From Ceriagrion tenellum (taxonomy: Eukaryota > Arthropoda > Insecta > Odonata > Coenagrionidae), in NCBI GenBank assembly GCA_963169105.1, contig OY720644.1:5001-69000 (forward strand): a stretch of 64,000 bases of DNA, written 5' to 3'. Positions 11,422-24,800 of this stretch are shown here, piece by piece. Position 1 is the stretch's first letter. The number at the start of each line of letters is the position of its first letter. The translations under genes and the position numbers were made by a program. The notes below the pieces were generated by a model. It was given only the letters and a program-made list of their open reading frames with translations, did no database searches and was not told the origin of the DNA.

Positions 11422-14400
11422 AAAAGACATTCTAGACGTGAAAAAATAGTACCTGTATTTATAAAAAATATTTGGCGTTCGAAGTGATTTTGTCTTGACA
11501 TTTCAATTCTTTTCTAATTCTAATAAATGCTTTATTCAATACATGAGAAAAAAATGTGTATGACGTTAGTCTGAAAAAGGATTATTATTTGTTTGATAAA
11601 AGACATTCTAGACATGCATAAAATGATTTGAGCACCTAGAAATAAATAATAATGTAAAAATAAAACGATAATATGCCCCTACTTCTGTAAAAATGATTTT
11701 TATTTGTTTTTGAGAAGGGATTCTAGACATTTTAAAATTGATTTTAATACCTGGAAAAAAATGATAATATTTGGAATTTCATAATGTTCTTCTCTGAGTA
11801 ATCAAAGACGAAAATATGCGCAAAAAGTGAAAACGAAAATTGCGCTTACGTTAGCAAAAGGTTTATTTTAATCTGGAGAATGGTGTTTCTGCAAATATAA
11901 ATAGATTTCATATATATATATCTGAAATTGTAAATTTTCAAATATGATTTCTATGCTTTATCCAATACCTGATAAAAAAATGTGTATGACGTTAGTCTGA
12001 TTAATGATTATTATTTGTTTGGGAAAAAACATTCTAGACATGCAAAAATGATTTTAGCACCTAGAAATAAATCATAATATTTTGCGATTTAAAGTGATTA
12101 TAGCATAGTATTTCAAAGCCTGTGAAGGAAAACGAAAATAAGTATGCGCTCCAGAAAAAAAAAACGTTTGTTTTTTTTTCTGGAGAAAATTCATTTCTGC
12201 AAAAGCAAATTGATTGAATATATATAGAATTTTAAAAGGGCGTTACTAAATGATTTCTATGCTTTACTTCTTCCTGAGAAAAAAAATGTATATGATATAG
12301 GATTATTATTTGTTTGGAAAAAGACATTCTAAAATTTAAAACTTTGATTTTAGTCCCTGGAATTTAATAATAATATATGGCGTTTCAAAGTGATTTACTT
12401 GAGTATTTCAAAGCCTGTGAAGGAAATCTTACCTACGTTATGTGCCTATTTGCCTATGTTAGAAATACATTTATTTTAATTTGGAGAAAATTCATTTCTG
12501 CAAAAGCAAATTGATTGAATATATATAGAATTTAAAAAGGGCATTACTAAATGATTTCTATGCTTTACTTCTTCCTGAGAAGAAAAATGTATATGATATA
12601 GGATTATTATTTGTTTGGAAAAAGACATTCTAAACTTTCTAAATTTGCTTGAGTATTTCAAAGCCTGTGAAGGTAAACTTACATACGTTATGTGCCTATT
12701 CGCCTACGTTAAAAAAGCATTTATTTTAATTTGGAGATAATTCATTCCTGCAAATGCAAATTGATTGATTATATATCTGGATCTTCAAATGAATGCCTTT
12801 CTATATGATTTTCCATCTTCAATTATTTTCCTATGCAAAAACTAATATATGCGTTCACGTATTTAAAATTATTATTATTTGATTGGGAAAAGACATTCTA
12901 GACGTGAAAAAATTAATTATAGTACTTGTATTTAAATAAAAATATTTGGCGTTTCCAAGTGATTATGTCTTGACATTTAAATGCCTGTGAGAGAAAACGA
13001 AAATATGCGCTTACATTAGTAATACGTTTATTTTAATCTGGAGAGAGTCATTCCTGTAAATGCAAAATGAATGAAATCTGGAATTTCAAATCAAGAAGGG
13101 GCTATATTCTTTAAATTATATTCCTGTAAAAAAAATATATGGGCTTACGTCTGTAAAATTATTATGATTTCTTTGGAAAAAGACATTCTAGACATGCAGA
13201 AATTGATTTTTGTACCTAGATTTAAATAATAACATTTAACGTTTCAAAGTTATTTTTCCTGAGTATTTCAAAGCCTGTGAGAGAAAATGAAAATATGCGC
13301 TTACGTTATCGAAAAGTTAATTTTGATGTGGAGAACAGTCATTCCTGTTAATGCAAATTGATTTATTTTATATCTGTGTTTTAAAATAAACATTGGGTTT
13401 TTGAAGTGATATCTCAGCTTTAATTCAAGTCCTATGAGAAAAGAAGAAGTTAAAGGCTAATGCCTGAAAAGGGTAAAGGCTAATGCCTGAAAAGGGTTTA
13501 TTATTTGTTTGGGAAATGACATTCTAAACATGCAAAAATTTATTTGAATACCTGGAAATAAATAATAATATTTGGCGTTTCCATGTGTTTTTCCCTGAGT
13601 ATTAAACTGAATTTCCCTGAGGGAAAACTGAAAAGGGCTTATGTTAGCAAAACGTTTATCTAGTGTAAAGTATCTGGCATTATATCTGGCATTCCAATTG
13701 AATATTGGGCAATTCTAAATTTGTATTCATCTTTAACTCAATTCCTGTGTGAAAAAACGAAAATATGCGCTCATTTCTGTAAAATGATTAATATTTGTTT
13801 TTGAGAATGGATTCTAGACATGCTAAAATTCATTTTAATGCCTGGAAATAAATGATAATATTTGGCGTTTCATATTGTTTTACCTGAGTTATCAAAGACG
13901 AAAATATGCGCTTACGTTAGCAAAATGTATTTTAATCTGGAGAAAAGTCGTTCTGAAAATATAAATTCATTGCATATATACATCTGGAAATTCATTATAT
14001 ACATAGGGCTTTTCTAATTCTAATAAATGCTTTATTCAATACCTGAGAAAAAAATGTGTATGACGTTAGTCTGATAAAGGATTATTATTTGTTTGAAAAA
14101 GGACATTCTAGACATGCAAAAAATGATTTTAGCACCTAGAAATAAATAATAATATAAAAATAAAACGATAATATGCCCCTACTTCTGTAAAAATGATTAT
14201 TTTTTTTTTTTAGAAGGGATTCTAGACATCCTAAAATTGATTTTAATACCTGGAAAAAAATGATAATATTTGAAATTTCATAATGTTCTTCTCTGTGTTA
14301 TCAAAGACGAAAATTAGCGCAAAAAGTGAAAACGAAAATTGCGCTTACGTTAGCAAAAGGTTTATTTTTATCTGGAATGTTTCTGCAAATATAAATTGAT

Positions 14401-16107
14401 TTCATATATATATATCTGAAATTTCAAATTGTCAAATATGATTTCTATGCTTTATCCAATTCATGAGAAAAAAATGTGTATGACTGATATGTCGGATAAA
14501 TGATTATTATTTGTTTGGGAAAAGACATTCTAGACATGCAAAAATGATTTTAGCACCTAGAAATAAATAATAATATTTGGCGATTTAAAGTGATTATAGC
14601 ACAGTATTTCAACGCCTGTGAAGGATAACGGAAATATGTATGCGCTCCAGAAAAAAAAACATTTGTTTTTTCACGTATGTACGATGTACATACGTTGTTG
14701 TTGTAACGTTCACGTATGTAAAATTGTTATTATTTGATTGGGAAAAGACATTCTAGACGTGAAAAAATAGTACCTGTATTTATAAAAAAATATTTGGCGT
14801 TCGAAGTGATTTTGTCTTGACATTTCAATGCCTGTGAGAGATAACGAAAATATGCGCTTACATTAGTAATACGTTTATTTTAAACTGGAGAAAGTCATTC
14901 GTGTAAATGCAAATGGCATTCCAATTGAATAATGGGCAATTCTAAATTTTTTTTCATCTCTAATTCAATTCCTGCGTGAAAAAACGAAAATATGCGCTCA
15001 TTTCTGTAAAATGATTATTATTTGTTTTTTTAGAATGGATTCTAGACATGATAAAATTCATTTTAATGCCTGGAAAAACATCTGGAATTTCAAATCAAGA
15101 AGGGGCTATATTCTTTAAATTATGTTCCTGTAAAAATATATGCGCTTACGTCTGTAAAATGATTATGATTTCTTTGGAAAAAGACATTCTAGACATGCAA
15201 AAATTGATTTTTGTACCTAGATTTAAATAACGTTTCCAGATTTACCTAGATTACTTACGTACCTAGATTTAATGTTTCTAAGTGATATTTCCTGAGTATT
15301 TCAAAGCCTGTGAGAGAAAATGAAAATATGCGCTTACGTTATCGAAACGTTTATTTTGATCTGGAGAACAGTCATTCCTGTTAATGCAAATTGATTTATT
15401 TTATATCTGTGTTTTAAAATGAACATTGGGCTTTTTTAAGTGATATCTCAGATTTAATTCACGTCCTATGAGAAAAGAAGAAGTTAAAGGTTAATGCCTG
15501 AAAGGTGTTTATTATTTGTTTGGGAAAAGACATTCTAGACATGCAAAAATTTATTTGAGTACCTGGAATTAAATAATAATATTTTGCGTTTCCATGCGAT
15601 TTTCCCTGAGTATTTCAAAGCTTGTGAGGGAAAACGATTGGCTTATGTTAGCAAAACGTTTATCTAGTGTAAAGTCATTTCTGTAAATGCAAATTGATTG
15701 TCTATATATCTGGCATTCCAATTGAATGGGCATTCGAATATGGGCAATTCTAAATTTGTATTCATCTTTAACTCAATTCATGTGTGAAAAAACGAAAATA
15801 TGCGCTCATTTCTGTAAAATGATTAATATTTGTTTTTGAGAATGGATTCTAGACATGCTAAAATTCATTTTAATGCGTGGAAAAAAATGATAATATTTTG
15901 CGTTTCATATTGTTTTACCTGAGTTATCAAAGACGAAAATATGCGCTTACGTTAGCAAAATGTATTTTAATCTGGAGAAAAGTCGTTCTGAAAATATAAA
16001 TTCATTGAATATATACATCTGGAAATTCATATATACTTCAATCCCAATCAATCCAGTTCATATATACTTCAATCATATTCATATATACTTTAATCCCAAT
16101 CAAGATA

Positions 16108-16171
16108 CCCAATCAAATAATAATAATTTTACATACGTTCACGTATGTAAAATTATTATTATTTGATTGGG
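16108..16171. repeat. Perfect 31-bp-arm palindrome, copy 3
   Basis: Exact recurrence of the same palindrome 4,750 bp after copy 2. Three unmutated copies imply recent amplification or correction. Confidence 0.9.
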
Positions 16172-16948
16172 AAAAGACATTCTAGACGTGAAAAAATAGT
16201 ACCTGTATTTATAAAAAATATTTGGCGTTCGAAGTGATTTTGTCTTGACATTTCAATTCTTTTCTAATTCTAATAAATGCTTTATTCAATGCATGTGAAA
16301 AAAATGTGTATGACGTTAGTCTGAAAAAGGATTATTATTTGTTTGATAAAAGACATTCTAGACATGCAAAAAATGATTTGAGCACCTAGAAATAAATAAT
16401 AATGTAAAAATAAAACGATAATATGCCCCTACTTCTGTAAAAATGATTTTTTTTGTTTTTGAGAAGGGATTCTAGACATTTTAAAATTGATTTTAATACC
16501 TGGAAACAAATGATAATATTTGGAATTTCATAATGTTCTTCTCTGAGTTATCAAAGACGAAAATATGCGCAAAAAGTGAAAACGAAAATTGCGCTTAGGT
16601 TAGCAAAAGATTTATTTTAATCTGGAGTGTTTCTGCAAATATAAATTGATTTCATATATATATATCTGAAATTTCAAATTGTCAAATATGATTTCTATGC
16701 TTTATCCAATTCATGAGAAAAAAATGTGTACGACTGACATGTATGATAAATGAATATTGTTTGTTTGGGAAAAGACATTCTAGACATGCAAAAATGCACC
16801 TAGAACACTTTAGCACCTAGAAATAAATAATAATATTTGGCGATTTAAAGTGATTATAGCACAGTATTTCAACGCCTGTGAAGGATAACGGAAATATGTA
16901 TGCGCTCCAGAAAAAAAAACGTTTGTTTTTTCACGTGTGTACGATGTA

Positions 16949-19900
16949 CAGTGGCGGAAGAAATTAACGCAAAATTTTTCGCGCGCCAGAATGCGGCATT
17001 TTTGGGAACTTCTAGGAGCAGTACACACTCGAAAGACTGGCAACACTGAGGAAAACATCGTCTACCGCAAATATTTGAAATCCGCAATGGAACTCACATT
17101 TGTCGGAGCCTAGAACTTGGTCATCAATCGCCTCATTTTTGAGCTTTCGTCTCATTTTACTTGCACATTCAGTCGCAGCGCATCGCTGTTTGTTTCAACG
17201 TGGTTGTTAGGTCGAATGGTATCATTTATACAGAAAGACTGATGATAAAAAATATTCACTATCCCCCCCAATTCAGTATACTATATGCTAAAATATTCAT
17301 CTTCTACCACCAAGGGATATTTATTGTGGTCGACTTTCCGAGGATCTTTTAGAATGAAGCGTACTGTGTCTGTTTCACCGAAATAATATAAATCGAGATT
17401 TATCCTCACCAAATGTCGATAAAAAAAAGATTTAATTAAAATAAGTATTGTCTACGTAATGTAATTTTTCATGATTTTCCATTTGTTAATTGGCGAAGTT
17501 CCTTAAACGGATATTGATTAAAATGAAAACTGATATTTATTAATGAATCATTCTTGACCCAATATAAATCCATCTTTAGTTCGTCAGAATGGGATTGAAC
17601 TATGAAAACATACGTGAACATATATGATTTCACGAAATAAAAATAAATGTGCTCGCATCGATACCGAATAATCTAGGCATATTTTCCCGATATTTCTTTC
17701 ATCTTATCACAGGAAGCTTGGTGACGAGCTGTCCGCTGTTAAGTTTTATCTTGTAAATATAGGATATACGAATAAGCATTCAGAAAAGTTTACCCAAATT
17801 AGGTGTAGTTATGGATAAACAACTCTATTACGTCTGATTGCAAACTATCTTATATGCTTAGCTATAAATTCGCCGCACTTATATAATTAACAAAAAGCCT
17901 TTTAAATGACTTCAGTTTGGAGTAAAATATCATTAATGAGATAAATTAATAGGTAACGGTTAATGTTGTAGCTGTCAGATGTATTTGGCTAGCTAAAGAG
18001 TGGTCCGTGTTCGATTTGTAATGAACGCAAATGAGTGTTTATATAAATTTCCTCATATTGGCGATATGAATGAATGTAGTGTGTAGCTGCAATGACTGGC
18101 TGATAATATGAAATTTTTTAAATATAAAAGAGATAAAATTTGCCGAATAAAAATAATTTTGCTCGACCAGAAATAGAACGAGAAACCCAAAAATGTCTCG
18201 ACCAGGGGTGGGATTTCGGTTCTTTTCTTCTTATGGTCGTTATTGTCATCCAAAAGGCAAGCCGCATTGGTAGGGCAATGCACAAGGTCCTGGAAGCGCA
18301 CTCCATTGCTATGTAGCACCCGATCTTTCTTAATGACGATCACGTTTTCGAAATCATGAGCGTACTCGAACAATGTTATTATGAAGAACCATGATTGCGA
18401 TTCAGTTTTGCTACCCAATAACAACTACTAGACTTTCTCATGACAAGGCGAATTTATGATGATGTGTCGTATCCTTTCGGTGAATTTATTTGCGTCCGAA
18501 TGCGTTAATGTGAACTAAGTTACTTTTAAAATGAGTGGTGGTATTGTCTACGAACGTTTAAAATAACCAAAGGATAGGAAAAAGCATACTACTCTCCCGG
18601 GAATACAAACAGAAAGAAGTAGTTCTCGATTTTACCTCATCAGCCCAGACCATTCCAATCAAACGCCATAAGTTCCCCTCATGCATGGGTTTGGAGGCCA
18701 GCTCCTTAAGTCTAAGTTAAAGCAACGAGCAATCGTGGAGGACTCTTGAGGATCCCTAGAGGTTTCCCCGTGTCGATACAAAGCTCCACCAATACTAATC
18801 CATAAAATATCGGAATGTATGAAGGGCGCATTATATTGATTTGGAAAATAGTATGCCTTTAATAAGAGCTTACTTTCCCCTTGTGTTGCGGGGGATACCT
18901 TTTCTGCCATAGATAATGTCTTGAACGCCAGGCGTTTAGCTCACAGGAAAGAACTTCTTGACTTCTCTTACGCCCTTAAAAGTATTCGACGGGGGCTTCC
19001 AATTTTTTCGAAGCGCGACGAGCCGTTTCTTTCTGGTGCAGCGAGAATTTGAAACCTGTGCCTTATTCACAACAACAAACCACCCCGACCATCACCACCC
19101 GGAACTTGGCCAAGGTTTACTGATGACTACTTCATTGAGACGAGCGTCGATAGACGAACAAGCAGAGCGGACAGCGCAAGCAGACATACAGTTCAAAGTT
19201 TTAGCGGCCTCTCCCACAATTCTTGGAGGAAAAAAAGATCTTATTAGCCTTTGAATATGCCTCATTTTTCTCCCAGGCGGAGGAATCGGATAGTAGGTTT
19301 GTAAAAGGCAAAAACATCTGTCGAAAAATTACCCGAAGAGGTGTTCCGCCTTTGACTTTCACCCACTGAACTTTTATTTGGTGTTTAAAAGTTAAAAAAA
19401 AAAAACAATTTCTTACTACTATCAAACGAAATTCATTAAATTCATGTCCGCTACAATAAGAACTATGTTTATTCAAATTTTTATCAATATTCATTTTTCG
19501 TCCGCAACTAGGAATACTTACGAGTTCACAAATGTCAAAATTCTAGGCGATGGTTCAAAATCAATCATGAAACATAGATGGAGCGGGCTGTACGGAGCGC
19601 AGCGTTCATTATGAGAAAGATGCAAGAAACAAACGCTTTTCTACCCCCTCAAACGAAACAACCCCAAATTAAGATGCATTGAGGAAAATCGTGGGGGAAG
19701 AATGGGAAATGAACCCAGTAAAATGATACCGAAATGAGGGCAACTCCATGTCACAAATACTTGGTCAGGAAATCGAAAATGGAGGGGGATTGATTGATTA
19801 TAAGGCTAATAAACATCCACATTCTTTATGTAAATACCAGCATATTTCTTGATGATCCTTTGCTGTGATTATGAGCACACATAGCTCAAATTGAGAGAAT

Positions 19901-21837
19901 TACGCATTCATTTTAACCTTTTCCACTCGTTCTAAATAAAGCATTACAGTGTCCCTTTTCAACATCCGTTAAAATACATTACCACTAAGAGATGAAATTT
20001 ATGACCCTGTAAAAAGTCTGCAAATATCTTCATGTGGGGGCACTCACAACTTTAACTTCCATTGAAGCAATAATATTACGACGCATTTGAAGAGGAATAG
20101 ATTCTTTAGGAACGTATCAATCGTATAATCTTTGATGGTGCACATTCCTAATTTGCACTCCATTGACTACTCTGCGGATTTATGAGGAGTATACAAATGA
20201 CCATAGGAAGAATATCTAATTATTGCTTAGTCGCTACATGGAAAAGATGATTTTGAGTATTTTATCACTTTCACAGGGGAAGATAGGCGATGCATTTTTG
20301 TCGGAGTATTACTAACGCATGGGTATAAAAATGCTCCTCATAAAATTTAACTGCGTAATTTTAGCCAAACATTTTTCACTGCGAATATGTCAAAAGGTAT
20401 TTAAGTGATTCATTAATTTACCTTCTCCTCTAAGTATTATCCTCCGTCTTCTAAGTTGAACTGTTGAACTACACGGTTAATGTATTGCTCATAGCAAACC
20501 TAGAAAACAATGCTGGGAAAGCTTCAAATACCGTTTTAAAGATATTTTGAAGAAAATTCCACACTTGTTTGGTCTCTCACTCAGATAAGTAATCGGTATT
20601 TACAAGTTCGGCAGATAGAACCAAATTCTAATTCCTAATAAAAATAATTGCCCTCTTTACTAAATCATTTCAAAGTAATTTGTGAATGTAGCATCAGGTA
20701 AGGTCACTAAATCGAGTAACTGACAATTTCAGAGATCCGGTCTATTCCCTCCTTCATGAATAGCGTCTCATTCGACGACCAAGGATTCTTTTACTAAGCC
20801 CGAATATGCGTAAAACTCACACGCTCATGGTTGAGGTCAATATCCATTCCCTGGGCCTTCCGCGGATTCCTGCGAAGTTTTGGCTGCAATAAAGTCACAT
20901 CGCGTAGGTTAATTATAAAGGCACTAAAAGAGGCCACGCCAGGATTTGAACCCCAGGCATTCTTGGTCGCAGACGAACACTCTCCCTCTAGGCCACTTCA
21001 TCGATCAAGCGAAATCCGCGTCCAGTGGTTCTTACTATGCAACGAAAAAAGGGAATTTTAATGTTTCCTTTAAAAACTGGACCAAATAAAATGTTCTGGA
21101 TTTTTGAAAGTATTTTTCTGAAAGTAAATAATATTACGTTAGGAGTAATTAAGAAATGTAAGTGTTTGAGACGACCTGTATGCACGAGGGCGGAAACTTA
21201 CGTAGGGTTTCAAGGTATTGGAAATTCTCGTAAATAAAACTATTCTCCACATGGAAACCATTCTATTCAACCAGATTTCCCATACTTTTACTTGAAATTC
21301 ACAGGATATTACGCCAAAATATTAATTGTAATGCATCATATTTCTCGGAAGTAGTTTGAGGCCTATAAAAACGATGTTCATCCACAGCTATTCCCTGCAC
21401 GAGGAAATACGTTTTATTGTCAGTGAATTTGATCTGGAGAGTAAAACATTTTTATATCCCAACAAATAATGCTTTCATCGTATTGTTTCTTAAGTTTCAA
21501 TCAAGAAATTTTTTTTAAACGGTTCAAAGCTTCAAAAAAATATGGTAAGCATCTCTACATAATCAACTACGACTTCGGAACCTCAACTGGGTGAGGGTCG
21601 AAGCAAGCTTTATCACGTTTATAACTCCTAGACGATCTCGCGAACATAAACCTTATTAGTATGACTATTTACATGACGCGTAAAATGGATATCCATTCAT
21701 AGAGTGTTTGAATATTCCCGGTTTCCATATGCTGTCTCATTGTTGTCAAGTTGTCGAAGCAAAAGCGATTTCAATTAGTTCCCGTTTACGCCGCATTCAA
21801 ACGCCAATGAGTTTTGCGTTAATTTTTTCCGCCACTG
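16949..21837. mobile_element. Tc1/mariner-like non-autonomous element, 4.9 kb, TA target duplication
   Basis: The ends are CAGTGGCGGAAGAAATTAAC (left) and its complement with one difference (right), flanked by TA at 16,947-16,948 and 21,838-21,839. The inverted ends continue imperfectly for about 60 bp, including a shared GAATGCGGC about 40 bp in and GGGAACT further on. The paralogous satellite junctions at 14,674 and 23,863 are intact empty sites showing one GATGTACATACG, which proves insertion at TA. The interior is less AT-biased than the satellite. I see no DDE/D transposase: the largest frames (18,053-18,424 minus, 123 codons; 18,958-19,254 plus, 98 codons) show no motif I recognise. It may be a deletion derivative that carries unrelated DNA. 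Confidence 0.85.
20935..21005 (-). other. tRNA-like sequence (SINE head) with Pol III A and B boxes
   Basis: On the minus strand TGGCCTAGAGGG (20,984-20,995) fits an A box, and GGTTCAAATCC (20,942-20,952) fits a B box, about 32 bp apart. No proper acceptor-stem pairing is apparent, so it is more like the head of a tRNA-derived SINE than a functional tRNA. The SINE body would run toward 20,850. It lies inside the Tc1-like element. Confidence 0.5.
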
Positions 21838-21839
21838 TA

Positions 21840-24800
21840 CATACGTTGTTGTTGTAACGTTCACGTATGTAAAATTATTATTATTTGATTGGGAAAAGAC
21901 ATTCTAGACGTGAAAAAATAGTACCTGTATTTATAAAAAAATATTTGGCGTTCGAAGTGATTTTGTCTTGACATTTCAATGCCTGTGAGAGATAACGAAA
22001 ATATGCGCTTACATTAGTAATACGTTTATTTTAAACTGGAGAAAGTCATTCGTGTAAATGCAAATGGCATTCCAATTGAATAATGGGCAATTCTAAATTT
22101 TTATTCATCTCTAATTCAATTCCTGCGTGAAAAAACGAAAATATGCGCTCATTTCTGTAAAATGATTATTATTTGTTTTTGAGAATGGATTCTAGACATG
22201 ATAAAATTCATTTTAATGCCTGGAAAAACATCTGGAATTTCAAATCAAGAAGGGGCTATATTCTTTAAATTATGTTCCTGTAAAAATATATGCGCTTACG
22301 TCTGTAAAATGATTATGATTTCTTTGGAAAAAGACATCCTAGACATGCAAAAATTGATTTTTGTACCTGGATATAAATTTAACATTTAACGTTTCATTTA
22401 ACATTTAACTTTTAACTTTTCAATTTAACATTTAACGATAAAATAAAACATTTAACGTTTCAGAGTGATTTTTCCTGAGTATTTCAAAGCCTGTGAGAGA
22501 AAATGAAAATATGCGCTTACGTTATCGAAACGTTTATTTTGATCTGGAGAATAGTCATTCCTGTTAATGCAAATTGTTTTATTTTATATCTGTGTTTTAA
22601 AATAAACATTGGGCTTTTTTAAATGATATCTCAGATTTAATTCACGTCCTATGAGAAAAGAAGAAGTTAAAGGCCTGAAAAGTGTTTATTATTTGTTTGG
22701 GAAATGACATTCTAAACATGCAGAAATTTATTTGAATACCTGGAAATAAATAATAATATTTGGCGTTTCCATGTGTTTTTCCCTGAGTATTAAAAAGCAT
22801 GTGAGGGAAAACGATTGGCTTATGTTAGCAAAACGTTTATCTAGTGTAAAGTATCTGGCATTATATCTGGCATTCCAATTGAATATTGGGCAATTCTAAA
22901 TTTGTATTCATCTTTAACTCAATTCCTGTGTGAAAAAACGAAAATATGCGCTCATTTCTGTAAAATGATTAATATTTGTTTTTGAGAATGGATTCTAGAC
23001 ATGCTAAAATTCATTTTAATGCCTGGAAATAAATGATAATATTTTGCGTTCATATTGTTTTACCTGAGTTATCAAAGACGAAAATATGCGCTTACGTTAG
23101 CAAAATGTATTTTAATCTGGAGAAAAGTCATTCTGAAAATATAAATTCATTGCATATATACATCTGGAAATTCATATATACATAGGGCTTTTCTAATTCT
23201 AATAAATGCTTTATTCAATACCTGAGAAAAAAATGTGTATGACGTTAGTCTGATAAAGGATTATTATTTGTTTGAAAAAGGACATTCTAGACAAGCAAAA
23301 AATGATTTTAGCACCTAGAAATAAATAATAATATAAAAATAAAACGATAATATGCCCCTACTTCTGTAAAAATGATTATTTTTTTTTTTAGAAGGGATTC
23401 TAGACATCCTAAAATTGATTTTAATACCTGGAAAAAAATGATAATATTTGGAATTTCATAATGTTCTTCTCTGTGTTATCAAAGACGAAAATATGCGCAA
23501 AAAGTGAAAACGAAAATTGCGCTTACGTTAGCAAAAGGTTTATTTTAATCTGGAGTGTTTCTGCAAATATAAATTGATTTCATATATATATATATGAAAT
23601 TTCAAATTGTCAAATATGATTTCTATGCTTTATCCAATTCATGAGAAAAAAATGTGTATGACTGATATGTATGATAAATGATTATTATTTGTTTGGGATA
23701 AGACATTCTAGACATGCAAAAATGCACCTAGAACACTTTAGCACCTAGAAATAAATAATAATATTTGGCGATTTAAAGTGATTATAGCACAGTATTTCAA
23801 CGCCTGTGAAGGATAACGGAAATATGTATGCGCTCCAGAAAAAAAAAACGTTTGTTTTTTCACGTATGTACGATGTACATACGTTGTTGTTGTAACGTTC
23901 ACGTATGTAAAATTATTATTATTTGATTGGGAAAAGACATTCTAGACGTGAAAAAATAGTACCTGTATTTATAAAAAATATTTGGCGTTCGAAGTGATTT
24001 TGTCTTGACATTTCAATGCCTGTGAGAGATAACGAAAATATGTGCTTACATTAGTAATACGTTTATTTTAAACTGGAGAAAGTCATTCGTGTAAATGCAA
24101 ATTGGCATTCCAATTGAATAATGGGCAATTCTAAATTTTTATTCATCTCTAATTCAATTCAATTCCTGCGTGAAAAAACGAAAATATGAGCTCATTTCTG
24201 TAAAATGATTATTATTTGTTTTTGAGAATGGATTCTAGACATGCTAAAATTCATTTTAATGCCTGGAAAAACATCTGGAATTTCAAATCAAGAAGGGGCT
24301 ATATTCTTTAAATTATGTTCCTGTAAAAATATATGCGCTTACGTCTGTAAAATGATTATGATTTCTTTGGAAAAAGACATCCTAGACATGCAAAAATTGA
24401 TTTTTGTACCTGGATTTAAATAATAACATTTAACGTTTCAAAGTGATTTTTCCTGAGTATTTCAAAGCCTGTGAGAGAAAATGAAAATATGCGCTTACGT
24501 TATCGAAACGTTTATTTTGATCTGGAGAACAGTCATTCCTGTTAATGCAAATTGATTTATTTTATATCTGTGTTTTAAAATAAACATTAGGCTTTTTTAA
24601 ATGATATCTCAGATTTAATTCACGTCCTATGAGAAAAGAAGAAGTTAAAGGGAAATGCCTGAAAAGTGTTTATTATTTGTTTGGGAAATGACATTCTAAA
24701 CATGCAAAAATTTATTTGAATACCTGGAAATAAATAATAATATTTGGCGTTTCCATGTGTTTTTCCCTGAGTATTAAAAAGCATGTGAGGGAAAACGATT

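Larger units (their letters stand above)
8000..13035 (+). repeat. Near-identical ~2.1 kb duplication at 2,900 bp offset
   Basis: About 8,000-10,135 and 10,930-13,035 are nearly the same sequence, spaced exactly 2,900 bp apart over long stretches. For example, the palindrome at 8,458 recurs at 11,358 and the A-tract hairpin at 9,249 recurs at 12,149. Only scattered substitutions separate them, so the duplication is much younger than the satellite monomers. Copies diverge after about 10,135 and 13,035. A further overlapping copy of 10,080-11,500 lies about 4,750 bp downstream, at 14,830-16,250. Confidence 0.85.
4741..16946 (+). repeat. Main forward satellite block (dimeric ~314 bp unit)
   Basis: Tandem AT-rich satellite built from two related halves. 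Half A (~158 bp) carries ATGCGCTTACGTTAGC and ATCTGGAGAAAAGTCATTC. Half B (~156 bp) carries ATGCGCTCACGTCTG, GGGAAAAGACATTCTAGAC and GGCGTTTCGAAGTG. The halves start alike (GTGAGA..AAACGA) and align along their length at roughly 60% identity. Units are divergent, with deletions and fused halves. Small reading frames here recur with repeat spacing and are not genes. Confidence 0.9.

Noticed and set aside
8238..16166. Recurring 60-92 codon frames at 8,238, 11,147, 15,960, 10,301, 15,048, 22,198 and 24,241
   Set aside because: They follow higher-order satellite copies exactly and include hairpin DNA. Composition is that of AT-rich repeat, with no start context or motif.
18053..18424. 123-codon minus-strand frame inside the Tc1-like element
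   Set aside because: No DDE/D motif, helix-turn-helix or other recognisable feature; overlapping frames in the same place are equally long.
20935..21005. Functional tRNA gene on the minus strand
   Set aside because: A and B boxes are present but acceptor-stem pairing is not convincing, and it sits within a transposon; SINE head preferred.
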